Shown here one piece after another: positions 1 through 7,406 of a stretch of 12,786 nt of DNA. The stretch lies in NCBI GenBank assembly GCA_030833145.1, contig JAURHT010000055.1, positions 1 to 12,786 of the forward strand. Reading direction: 5' to 3'. Below the pieces are notes generated by a model, which was given only the letters and a program-made list of their open reading frames with translations, was not told where the DNA came from and made no database searches. The position numbers and the translations under genes were made by a program. This stretch comes from Aquirufa sp. (GTDB taxonomy: Bacteria > Bacteroidota > Bacteroidia > Cytophagales > Spirosomataceae). Positions within the stretch are counted from its first letter, which is position 1, and each line of letters begins with the position of its first letter.

Positions 1-77
1 AAGCGGCTGAAGTTTTCAAGCGCACGGCCTACAATTACGTGGAATACGCGTCTTGGTTTTCAAATCCTACCACATGA
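1..77 (+). CDS. C-terminal end of an unrecognised protein (5' partial)
   Basis: An open frame (codons from base 3) runs in from the left edge and stops with TGA at 75-77. The visible 24 residues are of mixed composition, with an aromatic-rich end ([14 protein letters not shown]). The stop overlaps the start of the next gene in an ATGA arrangement, which is typical of a translationally coupled gene pair and is the main reason to believe this frame is real. Too little is visible to name the family. Confidence 0.55.
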   Translation, partial: AAEVFKRTAYNYVEYASWFSNPTT

Positions 78-328
78 GTAACGACCCACTTCACGGAGTA
101 ACCTTAGAGAAAATCTTGACGGATCTAGTCGATTTATTGGGCTGGGAAGAGATGGCTCGCAAAATCCGCATTAACTGCTTTGCAAGTGATCCGAGTATCA
201 AATCTAGCTTGACATTCTTGCGCAAGACGCCTTGGGCGAGAACGAAGGTGGAGACGCTGTATATTTGGAACCTTAAAAAACTAGAGAAGCACAAGCAGGC
301 CCGCAATGCCCAACAGGTAGACGAGTAG
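74..328 (+). CDS. VF530-type (DUF2132) small DNA-binding protein
   Basis: This 84-residue protein belongs to the VF530/DUF2132 family of small proteins named after a Vibrio fischeri protein with reported DNA-binding properties; its cellular role is not well established. The family signature is nearly complete: SNDPLHG at the N-terminus, then [24 protein letters not shown] and FLRKTPWAR. The start at 74 was chosen over an in-frame codon at 53 because MSNDPLHG is the family's usual N-terminus and its ATG overlaps the upstream stop codon (ATGA). A charged tail of about 17 residues follows the conserved domain, and its codons overlap the 3' end of the opposite-strand cation exchanger by 48 bases. 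It is cytoplasmic, with no signal peptide or membrane segment. Confidence 0.9.
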   Translation: MSNDPLHGVTLEKILTDLVDLLGWEEMARKIRINCFASDPSIKSSLTFLRKTPWARTKVETLYIWNLKKLEKHKQARNAQQVDE

Positions 329-1303
329 AACGGTAAACGAGTCGTAGCCCATGCGCAGGATTTGCTTTTTCGGGTGAATCACCATTCCCACCATATAAAT
401 GCCGGTTAAGAAGATGCCCAAAGCCGTAAGGTAGATGTCCGCATGCGAAATACTCGGCAGAATGGCGTCACCACCGATCAGCGAGGCCACTAAAAACAAG
501 ACCGGCAGAAAAGCATTTCCGCCAAAAATATCACTCACCGCCATATTATAATCGCGTATTCGAGCTGAGGCGATGCCCGTCGAAATTTCTGGCAAGGCGG
601 TACAAAGAGCGAGAATAGTTCCCCCAAAAAGTACACCATCAATCCCCCAGCGTACCGATAACGTCTCGCCAGAGGCTTCTAAGGCCCATCCTGCACTTAG
701 CGTCAAAACCGCACCCCCCGCTAACACAAAAAAGGCTTGTTGCAAGGTCCCTTTAAAACGGACGTTCGGGTGACGCAGCTGGTAGTTGATGTCTTGTTTA
801 CTGCGGTAGTCCGGCTCGGATTTACCTACTTTGGAGATCATATAAATCGATCCTAGCCAAATCAGCGCAATCATCCACTCAAACGGAGTGGAACGCAAAA
901 TCAAGAAAGACGACGGAAACGTGGTTCCCATCAGCACCAAAGTCAAGATGAAAATCAGTGCCACTCCTTCCAAAACAAGGACTTTCGAATTCCCTTTCCA
1001 GGTCAGCGGGGCCGATCTCCCCACACCAAACACGTCAATCAACACCAGGACCACCGTTTGAATCGCAATTCCCCCTAAAATATTGGAGACCGCAATGTCG
1101 TAATCCCGATGGTAGGCTGAAACGACGGTAATAGCGATTTCGGGCAAATTCGTCACAATCGCTAAAAAGACCATCCCCCCAAAAGCCTCACCTAAATCAT
1201 AATGATCCGTTATGTGATCAATCGCTTTAGTCAAATGAATGCCCGTGATCCAAATGACCGCAGTAGACAATAAAAAAATCGCTAATAAAACTAGGTCAGA
1301 CAT
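281..1303 (-). CDS. CaCA-superfamily cation (calcium/sodium-type) exchanger
   Basis: This 340-residue inner-membrane protein has about ten hydrophobic segments and the two inverted alpha repeats of cation/Ca2+ exchangers. Repeat 1 holds TNLPE (51-55) and SNILGG (73-78). Repeat 2 holds TALPE (235-239) and SDIFGGN (257-263). Glu55 and Glu239 match the ion-binding acids of the family. A hydrophilic loop at about 155-185 separates the halves. The canonical TSLPE and GSN signatures are altered, so the transported ion and the counter-ion are uncertain; Ca2+/H+ or Na+/Ca2+ exchange is inferred from the family only. The ATG at 1303 was preferred to an upstream TTG at 1330 because it begins directly before the first membrane segment. 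It overlaps the upstream symporter gene by 8 bases, so the two are probably co-translated. Its last membrane helix is encoded opposite the tail of the VF530 gene. Confidence 0.88.
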   Translation of the reverse strand: MSDLVLLAIFLLSTAVIWITGIHLTKAIDHITDHYDLGEAFGGMVFLAIVTNLPEIAITVVSAYHRDYDIAVSNILGGIAIQTVVLVLIDVFGVGRSAPLTWKGNSKVLVLEGVALIFILTLVLMGTTFPSSFLILRSTPFEWMIALIWLGSIYMISKVGKSEPDYRSKQDINYQLRHPNVRFKGTLQQAFFVLAGGAVLTLSAGWALEASGETLSVRWGIDGVLFGGTILALCTALPEISTGIASARIRDYNMAVSDIFGGNAFLPVLFLVASLIGGDAILPSISHADIYLTALGIFLTGIYMVGMVIHPKKQILRMGYDSFTVLLVYLLGIAGLLVLL

Positions 1304-2156
1304 GTTGCGTTCGGTTAACCAACCAGCCAAAAATAGCCGCCGTCATAAACATAATGATACTATAGATGACCGCTGGAATCGTCATCGTCCCATTCCCGAT
1401 CACATTCAAGGCAATAAAAATGGCCAATGAACCATTGTGAATCCCTATTTCCATCCCTATCGCGATGGCTTGCTTCTTCTCTAGGTTCAGTAAACGCGGA
1501 AGGAAATATCCGATCGATAAACAGGCAATATTGAATAATAGACAGGCTAAACCAACAGTTCGAATATCCTGCATCAAGTGATCTCGCTCCTTCCATCCGG
1601 CTAAAACGATAATCAAGGCCAGGAAAATCGCTGAGAGAATTTTAACTGGCGACTCTAGTTTTTGCGCGAATTCGGGGACCTTTTTCCTGATCAACATCCC
1701 AATCGAAACCGGTAAAATCACGATTAGGCAAACCTCTAAGACTTTCGAAAATTGCAGAGGAACATAGGCGTCTTGCTGCATCAATAATTTCATCGAAAGA
1801 TTGACGATGAAAGCGATAGAAACTACTGATAAAATACTATTCAGGGCGGTGAGGGTCACATTCAGAGCGACATCACCTTTTGCAATGTGGGAATATAAAT
1901 TCGCAGAGGGACCGCCGGGTGCAGCAGCTAAGAGCATTAAACCGACGGCTAATTCAGAGGGTAAGTTCAGTCCTTTCGCGATGAAAAAACAAATAATAGG
2001 CAGCAAGATCATTTGGGTTCCTAGACCCACGATGACCGCTTTCGGGTATTCGTAAACGCGCTTGAAATCAGCGATTGTTAGCGATAAACCCAGGCCTGTC
2101 ATGATGATGGCGAGGGCGATAGGCATTAAAACCACAGAAAGAAAGCTTGCTTGCAT
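1296..2156 (-). CDS. Bile acid:sodium symporter (BASS/SBF) family transporter
   Basis: A 286-residue polytopic membrane protein with about nine hydrophobic segments, the usual size for bacterial BASS proteins. The family hallmark lies at 77-95 (AAAPGGPSAN then LYSHIAKGD), and the second crossover-helix motif EIGIHNGSLAI is at 236-246; these regions form the sodium sites in structurally known homologues. Bacterial members carry organic anions such as pantoate, pyruvate-like acids or bile-acid-like compounds with Na+; the substrate here cannot be read from sequence. The start at 2156 is an ATG within a GCATGC palindrome, preceded by an A-rich stretch and no Shine-Dalgarno sequence. It is the first gene of a two-gene unit with the exchanger and is divergent from the acyltransferase, with only 17 bases between start codons. 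Confidence 0.92.
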   Translation of the reverse strand: MQASFLSVVLMPIALAIIMTGLGLSLTIADFKRVYEYPKAVIVGLGTQMILLPIICFFIAKGLNLPSELAVGLMLLAAAPGGPSANLYSHIAKGDVALNVTLTALNSILSVVSIAFIVNLSMKLLMQQDAYVPLQFSKVLEVCLIVILPVSIGMLIRKKVPEFAQKLESPVKILSAIFLALIIVLAGWKERDHLMQDIRTVGLACLLFNIACLSIGYFLPRLLNLEKKQAIAIGMEIGIHNGSLAIFIALNVIGNGTMTIPAVIYSIIMFMTAAIFGWLVNRTQHV

Positions 2157-2173
2157 GCGATATTTTTTAAACC

Positions 2174-3016
2174 TTGCGGTCGTTAAAATTAAAGAAATAC
2201 TTGATCTTTCTCCTAAAAATCTTTGTTCGTTTAGCGCTTCGCCTCTTTTGCCCGTCCCTCGTGGTGAAAAATGCGGAACTGATGAAAACCAAAGGCCCCG
2301 TTTTATTAGTCGTTAACCACCCGGATTCTTTTTTAGATGCCGTCATCATAGGCGCTTTGTATCCCCGAAATATCAACTATTTAGCGCGGGGTGACGTGTT
2401 CAGAAACCCAGTTTTCGGCTTTTTATTGAGGCAATTAAATATGCTTCCCGTCTTTCGCCAACGAGAAGGGAAAGAGCATCTTCACCTGAATGCCAACACC
2501 TTTAGTCAAGCGGTGGAGTGTCTCCGCAACGACGGAATTGTATTGATTTTCATCGAAGGGATTTGCCTGAATACACATGAATTACAGCCGTTTAAAAAGG
2601 GGGCGAGCCGCATTTTAGAGAGTGCGCACGCGGAAGGAATCTTTCCTACCGTTCAAATTGCGGGAATTGGGTATTCCAGTTTTACGGCATTCGGAAAGGG
2701 AATTCACCTCGCATTTGAAAACATGTCCTGGCCTACGCCTATCGTGGACGCGACAGATCGAGTGAAGTTTAATGCGGCAGTTTTTGAGAAGATGGAACGC
2801 TTGATTGAGGTACCGCAGCACGTAGGATTTCCACACGGATTACTCTACTATTTTGCGTTGCCTTTGTACATTCCGGTGCGGGCTTTTGCCTATGCGAAAA
2901 CGAAAGGATCCGTGTTTTATGATTCGGTACTTTTTGCGCTGTTACTATTCACTTTTCCTGTCTACGTCGCGGTCGTGGTGACAATCGTTCTGAAGGTCAA
3001 ATTGATTCTAGGTTGA
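2174..3016 (+). CDS. PlsC-like lysophospholipid acyltransferase family protein
   Basis: This 280-residue protein matches glycerolipid acyltransferases, which move a fatty acyl group to glycerol-3-phosphate or a lysophospholipid at the inner membrane. Block I reads NHPDSFLD (48-55), block II ARGDVFRNP (71-79) and block III FIEG (126-129), followed by LQPFKKGASRI (137-147). His49 and Asp55 are separated by five residues rather than the four of classical PlsC. An N-terminal hydrophobic stretch (9-25) and a C-terminal membrane segment (about 251-278) flank the domain. No ATG lies in frame before the N-terminal helix, so a TTG at 2174, or another TTG at 2201, is the likely start; the first ATG would remove the N-terminal segment shared with relatives. 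Its last 55 bases overlap the opposite-strand AlkB gene. Which acyl acceptor it uses is unknown. Confidence 0.87.
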   Translation: MRSLKLKKYLIFLLKIFVRLALRLFCPSLVVKNAELMKTKGPVLLVVNHPDSFLDAVIIGALYPRNINYLARGDVFRNPVFGFLLRQLNMLPVFRQREGKEHLHLNANTFSQAVECLRNDGIVLIFIEGICLNTHELQPFKKGASRILESAHAEGIFPTVQIAGIGYSSFTAFGKGIHLAFENMSWPTPIVDATDRVKFNAAVFEKMERLIEVPQHVGFPHGLLYYFALPLYIPVRAFAYAKTKGSVFYDSVLFALLLFTFPVYVAVVVTIVLKVKLILG

Positions 3017-3582
3017 TGCACTTTTGTAGTAGGTGGCAGACGATGTAGCCAGTGCGTTTGGGTTTCGCCTTTCATCACCAAAAGGCTTCCAGCTTCTAAA
3101 AAGACATCTATTTTTTCGCCGGACTGCTTGTGCTTGAAACAGAATTTTCTTTCCGCGCCAAAACTAAGCGAGCCAATCGCCCCATTTTTCAGTAAATCTT
3201 TTTCGCCATCGCTATGCCAGGCCATTCCTTCGGAGCCGTCGTGGTATAGGTTCAAAAGGCAGGAATTATAGGTTTCGCCGGAGTGTTTTTCGGCTAGGGA
3301 TTTTAAGGCTTGCAATTCAGGCGTCCAAGGCAAAGCAGTCTTTGTGGTTTTAGAATAAGTATATGAAAAGGGCTCTTCGCCGTACCAGGCTACTTTGCGT
3401 TTCGTAATGATGCGTTTGCCATAAATAACTGCCTCATCATTTCGCCATTCGATGCGCTCTAACAAGGCTTGCGCCATTTCGGCAGCTTCCGTAGAAGACA
3501 TCAATTTCCCATAATAATGGACGATTCCGTCGCCTGGAAGCAGGTTTACAGAAGGGTCCGCAGGAAAATCGAAAAGTTCCAT
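2962..3582 (-). CDS. AlkB-family 2-oxoglutarate/Fe(II) dioxygenase (ALKBH2/3-like)
   Basis: This 206-residue cytoplasmic protein should carry out oxidative demethylation of alkylated bases in DNA or RNA, using Fe(II), O2 and 2-oxoglutarate. The full active site is visible: the iron ligands His123 and Asp125 in the HSD motif (preceded by NLYHDGSEGMAW), the distal His180, and the 2-oxoglutarate-binding arginines Arg192 and Arg198 in RINLTFR. The spacing from His180 to Arg192 is 12 residues, as in human ALKBH2/3, rather than the 17 of E. coli AlkB. It starts one base after the stop codon of the GH97 gene (TAA-A-ATG), so it is probably translated from the same transcript. The C-terminal 17 codons, including Arg192 and Arg198, lie opposite the acyltransferase 3' end. 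Confidence 0.94.
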   Translation of the reverse strand: MELFDFPADPSVNLLPGDGIVHYYGKLMSSTEAAEMAQALLERIEWRNDEAVIYGKRIITKRKVAWYGEEPFSYTYSKTTKTALPWTPELQALKSLAEKHSGETYNSCLLNLYHDGSEGMAWHSDGEKDLLKNGAIGSLSFGAERKFCFKHKQSGEKIDVFLEAGSLLVMKGETQTHWLHRLPPTTKVHQPRINLTFRTIVTTTAT

Positions 3583-3583
3583 T

Positions 3584-5635
3584 TTAGTTTAAGCGTCTAA
3601 GGCTGATGGCACAACCGCCTCCGCGTTGCAGGCGGAAAGTCATTTTTGACTTCGCCGTTACGAGGCGTTTTTCCACGACGTAGGCTTCCGGATTCTTCTC
3701 AAAATCAGCGTCATCCGCATCACGGTAGAGCAATGCTTCGTAGGTTTTATCTGGATCCAAAAAGTCCAAATCAAAGGACATATTGCGAGCCGTCGCGTTC
3801 GTGATCGAACCGATGAACCAGGTGTCTTTGTTTTTTGCCTTACGCGCAATCGTTATGAATTCGCCCGGTTCTGCGGTGATGATTTTCGTATCATCCCAAT
3901 CCACTGCTACGTCTTTGATGAATTGGAAGGCGTCAAGTTTAGGTTCGTAGTTTTCCGGTAAATCTGCCGCCATTTGTAGAGGGCTGTAGATGGTGACGTA
4001 GAGGGCTAATTGTTTGGCCAACGTAGACCGAACCTTCGTCGTCCGCGTCGAATCGAACTGGTTCAAATTCATGTGGAAAAGTCCCGGCGTATAGTCCATT
4101 GGGCCTCCCATCAAACGGGTAAAAGGTAAAATAGTCGTATGTTCCGCGTTAATTCCCAACGTAGGCGCGTTGTTAAATTCCGATCCACGGGCGGCTTCTG
4201 CGGCCATCCAGTTCGGATAGGTACGGTGCAAGCCTGTCGGGTGTACCGACTCGTGGGAATCGACCATCAGGTGGTAATTCGCGGCTTTCTCAGCGACGCG
4301 GTTGTAGTGGTTCACCATCCATTGGCTGTCGTGATGCTCGCCACGTGGGATGATTTTGCCTACATAACCGGTCTTCACGGTGTTGATTCCTTTGTCTACC
4401 ATAAATTGGTAGGCCGCATCCATTCTGCGCTCGTAATTCGTGACTGAACTCGAGGTTTCGTGGTGCATGATTAGCTTCAAACCTTTAGAAGCGGCATATT
4501 TTGTTAGGGTGTCGATTTGGTAATCTGGATATGGTGTCACGAAATCGAACACTTCTTCTTTCCAATTCCCAAACCAATCTTCCCAGCCCGTGTTCCAGCC
4601 TTCCACCAAGACGCCGTCGAATCCATGCTTGCCCGCGAAGTCGATGTAGCGTTTCACGTTCTCCGTGTTTGCGCCGTGTTTTCCACCTGCCAAAGACCAG
4701 TTCGCTTTTCCCACGTGCATTTCCCACCACATCCCCATAAATTTTTGGGGTTTGATCCAGGTGGAATCCTTAATTTTTGAGGGCTCGTTTAGGTTCAAAA
4801 TTAATTTAGAGGCCAAAATCTGTTCCGCCTTATTCGAGATCACCACTGTTCTCCACGGGGTGTTGAATGGAGTCTGTGCGTAAGCCTTATTTCCTACCGC
4901 ATCCGGCACTAAAGCAGACGTAAATTCCAATCCCTCCAGTTTCAAATGCATCGCCGGATAATTCACTAAAGCCGCCTCGTGCACATTCACGTAAATGCCA
5001 TCCGCAGACTTTAACATTAGGGGTGTCTGAACGAAGTTTTTGCCCATCAAAGACGTCACCGCGATGTCTTTTTCCTTGGCTGCTGCGGCTAGAGCGTCGA
5101 TTTCGGAAATTTTGGTCCTTTGGTAGGTATACTCGTTTGTATCATAATCTCCTGGAATCCAGAATGCGTTGTGATCGCCCGTCATCGTGAAAGAAGACCA
5201 CTCGTTATCGACGATAAAATGGTTGAAATTGTCCTGGGTAGGGAAGAAATAACGGAAGCCGATTCCGTCATCAAAAACGCGGAAAATCACGTCCATCAAG
5301 ACCCCGGATTCCTTCAAATGCAGGGTCAGTTCTTTGTAATTATTTCTAATCTCTTTTACCTCGCCCCACACCGGTTTCCAGGTGCCGTCCACAACGGTGG
5401 AATCCACGCCTAGGATTTGGAATTTACGTAATTCTAATGCCGGCTTTTTCAGGGTTAGACCTAGGTCGGAGGCTGCGATTACTTCTTTGGCTTTATAAAA
5501 AACCTGGTATTTTAAAGCTCTATCAGTGCCTTGGGACACTTGAATTGAAATTTGATCAGAAGGAGAGGCTATCTTGAACGATTTTTGGGCGAATAAAGAG
5601 ACGCTCAAAAGCAGGAGAAGAAGGGTTTTGTTCAT
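3584..5635 (-). CDS. Secreted GH97 glycoside hydrolase, inverting SusB-like alpha-glucosidase type
   Basis: A 683-residue enzyme with a signal peptide (hydrophobic to LFA at 14-16, cleavage near Gln17), an N-terminal beta-sandwich (about 18-285), a TIM barrel (about 295-590) and a C-terminal beta domain. It should hydrolyse alpha-glucosidic bonds of starch- or dextran-like oligosaccharides in the periplasm. Glu393 (HHE), Glu462 (SHE), Glu480 and Glu486 (ARGSE) have the same mutual spacing as Glu439, Glu508, Glu526 and Glu532 of Bacteroides SusB, that is the catalytic base, calcium and general-acid residues. The sequence KTGYVG at 421-426 carries Gly where retaining GH97 galactosidases have an Asp nucleophile, so an inverting mechanism is predicted. 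It lies 53 bases behind the hydrolase gene and one base before AlkB. No susC/susD genes are adjacent. Confidence 0.95.
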   Translation of the reverse strand: MNKTLLLLLLSVSLFAQKSFKIASPSDQISIQVSQGTDRALKYQVFYKAKEVIAASDLGLTLKKPALELRKFQILGVDSTVVDGTWKPVWGEVKEIRNNYKELTLHLKESGVLMDVIFRVFDDGIGFRYFFPTQDNFNHFIVDNEWSSFTMTGDHNAFWIPGDYDTNEYTYQRTKISEIDALAAAAKEKDIAVTSLMGKNFVQTPLMLKSADGIYVNVHEAALVNYPAMHLKLEGLEFTSALVPDAVGNKAYAQTPFNTPWRTVVISNKAEQILASKLILNLNEPSKIKDSTWIKPQKFMGMWWEMHVGKANWSLAGGKHGANTENVKRYIDFAGKHGFDGVLVEGWNTGWEDWFGNWKEEVFDFVTPYPDYQIDTLTKYAASKGLKLIMHHETSSSVTNYERRMDAAYQFMVDKGINTVKTGYVGKIIPRGEHHDSQWMVNHYNRVAEKAANYHLMVDSHESVHPTGLHRTYPNWMAAEAARGSEFNNAPTLGINAEHTTILPFTRLMGGPMDYTPGLFHMNLNQFDSTRTTKVRSTLAKQLALYVTIYSPLQMAADLPENYEPKLDAFQFIKDVAVDWDDTKIITAEPGEFITIARKAKNKDTWFIGSITNATARNMSFDLDFLDPDKTYEALLYRDADDADFEKNPEAYVVEKRLVTAKSKMTFRLQRGGGCAISLRRLN

Positions 5636-5639
5636 ACCG

Positions 5640-5647
5640 CAAAATTA
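5640..5647 (-). promoter_or_regulatory. Candidate Bacteroidota -7 promoter box before the GH97 gene
   Basis: On the minus strand the bases read TAATTTTG, an exact match to the TAnnTTTG -7 consensus of Bacteroidota, ending four bases before the GH97 start codon. No good -33 TTTG is visible at the expected distance. If it is functional, transcription would begin at or next to the ATG, giving a leaderless message. Confidence 0.4.
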
Positions 5648-5688
5648 CTAAAATAATAGATTAAACGGTAAATGAATGCCAAAATTGC

Positions 5689-6795
5689 CTAGGGTAAAAA
5701 CTCGATCACTGGCTTATTTCCCGTCTTCACGAAAGCACGCATCGCATCAAACGCCTTCGCGGTCTGTGCATCTGTAAATTGACAATGCGCCTGACCGTTC
5801 GTGTATTTAACGGCAAAATATTGATCGCGACCCTGTGCGTGAATCATATTTTCGATGTTCGTCACGGCATAAGTGACCGGAATTAATTGATCGTAGATGG
5901 TGTGCATTAATACGACTGGCTTATCGATTTTCCCGGTGCGGTCGTAGCGCGCAAAAAGCTGTGCCTGATCCTTCGTAGCGGATAAGCGTTCCGCTACTGC
6001 GTTTACTTTCAAGTTGTCGGGGAAACCGGTGTAAAGCGTTTCGGTATTATCGAATGGGTTACCTTTTAGTTTGAGGGCGATGTCGCGTAACACGTTTTGG
6101 TTAAAAAATAAGGCGCCTGGAAGATCATCGAATTTCAAGTCAAAACGCTTCGCAAAAGCCACCGCTAACACGGAGTCTTTCTGCAATAAAGCCTTTTTGA
6201 TTTCCCCCATACGTTGACCTGCAGTAGCAAAAGACACAAAACCTACGGAGCTATTGACATCAAATATATCTTTTAAAGAGGGTACGATTCCCGGAAACAA
6301 GCCGTTCATCGTCGCGTACATATCGTACTCTTTTCTGCACTGTAAATACGGGCGAGAAGAAAGCGGGCACAAGGGTAATCCGCCGTTATAATATTGGCCA
6401 AAATTCTCCAAAGTCGCGAACGTAATTCCACCGCCCATCGAGTGACCCATCATAAAGGTCGAGTCCGGCTGGCCCATCTTCTTTACGAAAGCTTGGCGCA
6501 ATTCTTCGGTCGCATCCACGCCCTCCGGTAAGGCAAATCCTTGGATGGGATAATCAGACGCAGCAACGGCAAAACCGCGATCCAAAATTACCTGTAAGCG
6601 CTTATCCAATCCGACATTTGCACTCGCCGCTGGGGTTCCCATAAACTGGTAACCGTGGGCATACATCACGAGTTTTTTGTTCCATTTAGCCGGCATCAAA
6701 ACCTGATAACCGCCCCCTTTCAGGGTACCTAAATCAATTTTTTCTTGAGCGAAAAGGGTGGTGCTGAGTGCGAGGAAGAGGAATAGTTTTTTCAT
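5689..6795 (-). CDS. Secreted alpha/beta hydrolase (serine esterase/lipase-like)
   Basis: A 368-residue protein with a signal peptide (MKKLFLFLALSTTLFA, cleavage near Gln17), hence periplasmic or secreted. The alpha/beta hydrolase core shows an oxyanion HG motif at 47-48, the nucleophile elbow GHSMGG with Ser119, a probable acid Asp302 in HTIYDQLIP, and a probable catalytic His337 in QAHCQF. A long insertion at about 140-285, between the elbow and the acid, forms a lid or cap and contains a possible disulphide pair, Cys143 and Cys153. The substrate is unknown; an ester of a carbohydrate or phenolic acid would fit the GH97 neighbour, but this is inference. It is the first gene of the unit leading to GH97 and AlkB and is divergent from the pentapeptide gene across 49 bases. 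Confidence 0.86.
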   Translation of the reverse strand: MKKLFLFLALSTTLFAQEKIDLGTLKGGGYQVLMPAKWNKKLVMYAHGYQFMGTPAASANVGLDKRLQVILDRGFAVAASDYPIQGFALPEGVDATEELRQAFVKKMGQPDSTFMMGHSMGGGITFATLENFGQYYNGGLPLCPLSSRPYLQCRKEYDMYATMNGLFPGIVPSLKDIFDVNSSVGFVSFATAGQRMGEIKKALLQKDSVLAVAFAKRFDLKFDDLPGALFFNQNVLRDIALKLKGNPFDNTETLYTGFPDNLKVNAVAERLSATKDQAQLFARYDRTGKIDKPVVLMHTIYDQLIPVTYAVTNIENMIHAQGRDQYFAVKYTNGQAHCQFTDAQTAKAFDAMRAFVKTGNKPVIEFLP

Positions 6796-6833
6796 AGTGC
6801 AGGTTAAGAGAAAGCAAAATAGGGAAAAAATGG

Positions 6834-6840
6834 TAATTTG
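6834..6840 (+). promoter_or_regulatory. Candidate -7 promoter box before the pentapeptide gene
   Basis: The bases TAATTTG resemble the Bacteroidota TAnnTTTG box with one T missing, and end four bases before the preferred ATG at 6845. The position relative to the start codon is identical to that of the boxes before GH97 and DUF2490. It lies in the 49-base gap shared with the divergent hydrolase gene. No convincing -33 element is seen. Confidence 0.3.
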
Positions 6841-6844
6841 CAGT

Positions 6845-7405
6845 ATGGAGAAGCCTTATATCGTCGATCAAAAATTCGAGAAAGAAAGCACACTCGCCCT
6901 GGGCGAATACGAACATTGCGTTTTCAAAAACTGCCAGTTCGAATCAGCAGATTTCAAAAATTTCCAATTCGTAGACTGCAGCTTTGAATCTTGCAATCTC
7001 AGTTTAGTCAAGCTCAGCGGAGCAGCACTCCAAAAAGTTCATTTCAAAGACTGCAAAATGCAGGGTCTTCGCTTCGAAGCTTGCAATCCTTTTTTGTTCG
7101 AAGTGAGCTTCGACTCCTGCGTGTTAAACCTGTCTTCTTTCTATCAAATCAAGGGAAAAAAGACCCAGTTCGCAGGCTGTTCTTTGCACGAAGTGGACTT
7201 CACGGAAGCGGATTTCTCCGAAGCCGTTTTCGATGATTGCGATTTGGCTGGGGCACTTTTTGACCAGACCAATGTGAGCAAAGCGGACTTCCGCAGCGCC
7301 TTTAATTTTGTGATTCATCCGAGCATTAATCAGATCAAGAAAGCAAAATTTTCGCAGGATGGTTTGGCGGGATTATTGCAAGGCTTTGACATCCATATCT
7401 CCTAA
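6845..7405 (+). CDS. Qnr/McbG-like pentapeptide-repeat protein
   Basis: A 186-residue cytoplasmic protein built of pentapeptide repeats with F, L or M at the central position every five residues (for example 27, 32, 37, 42, 47, 52, 57, 62, 67, 72, 77, then 109 to 149). These fold as a right-handed square beta-helix. A break at about 81-108 splits it into two blocks, and a C-terminal segment with GLAGLLQGFDI (173-183) resembles the dimer-forming tail of Qnr-type proteins, some of which mimic DNA and protect gyrase. That function is not established for this protein. Nine cysteines are present, eight or so at the inward i-2 position. The start at 6845 was preferred over ATG at 6830 because the helix begins soon after and a promoter-like box precedes it. 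The stop is one base before the DUF1593 start. Confidence 0.88.
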   Translation: MEKPYIVDQKFEKESTLALGEYEHCVFKNCQFESADFKNFQFVDCSFESCNLSLVKLSGAALQKVHFKDCKMQGLRFEACNPFLFEVSFDSCVLNLSSFYQIKGKKTQFAGCSLHEVDFTEADFSEAVFDDCDLAGALFDQTNVSKADFRSAFNFVIHPSINQIKKAKFSQDGLAGLLQGFDIHIS

Positions 7406-7406
7406 T

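Noticed and set aside
2155..2316. ATG at 2155 on the plus strand as a start for the acyltransferase through a frameshift
   Set aside because: It is in another frame, and removing or adding a T in the T-run brings in a stop codon. A TTG start explains the gene without assuming an error.
4139..4447. 102-codon plus-strand open frame within GH97
   Set aside because: Antisense to the conserved catalytic barrel of GH97; a shadow frame with no domain signal.
5120..5413. 97-codon plus-strand open frame within GH97
   Set aside because: Antisense to the GH97 N-terminal domain and without its own start context or family resemblance.
6845..7320. Tandem DNA repeat or CRISPR-like array in the pentapeptide gene
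   Set aside because: The 15-base periodicity reflects the amino-acid repeat; the bases vary and there are no constant repeats with unique spacers.
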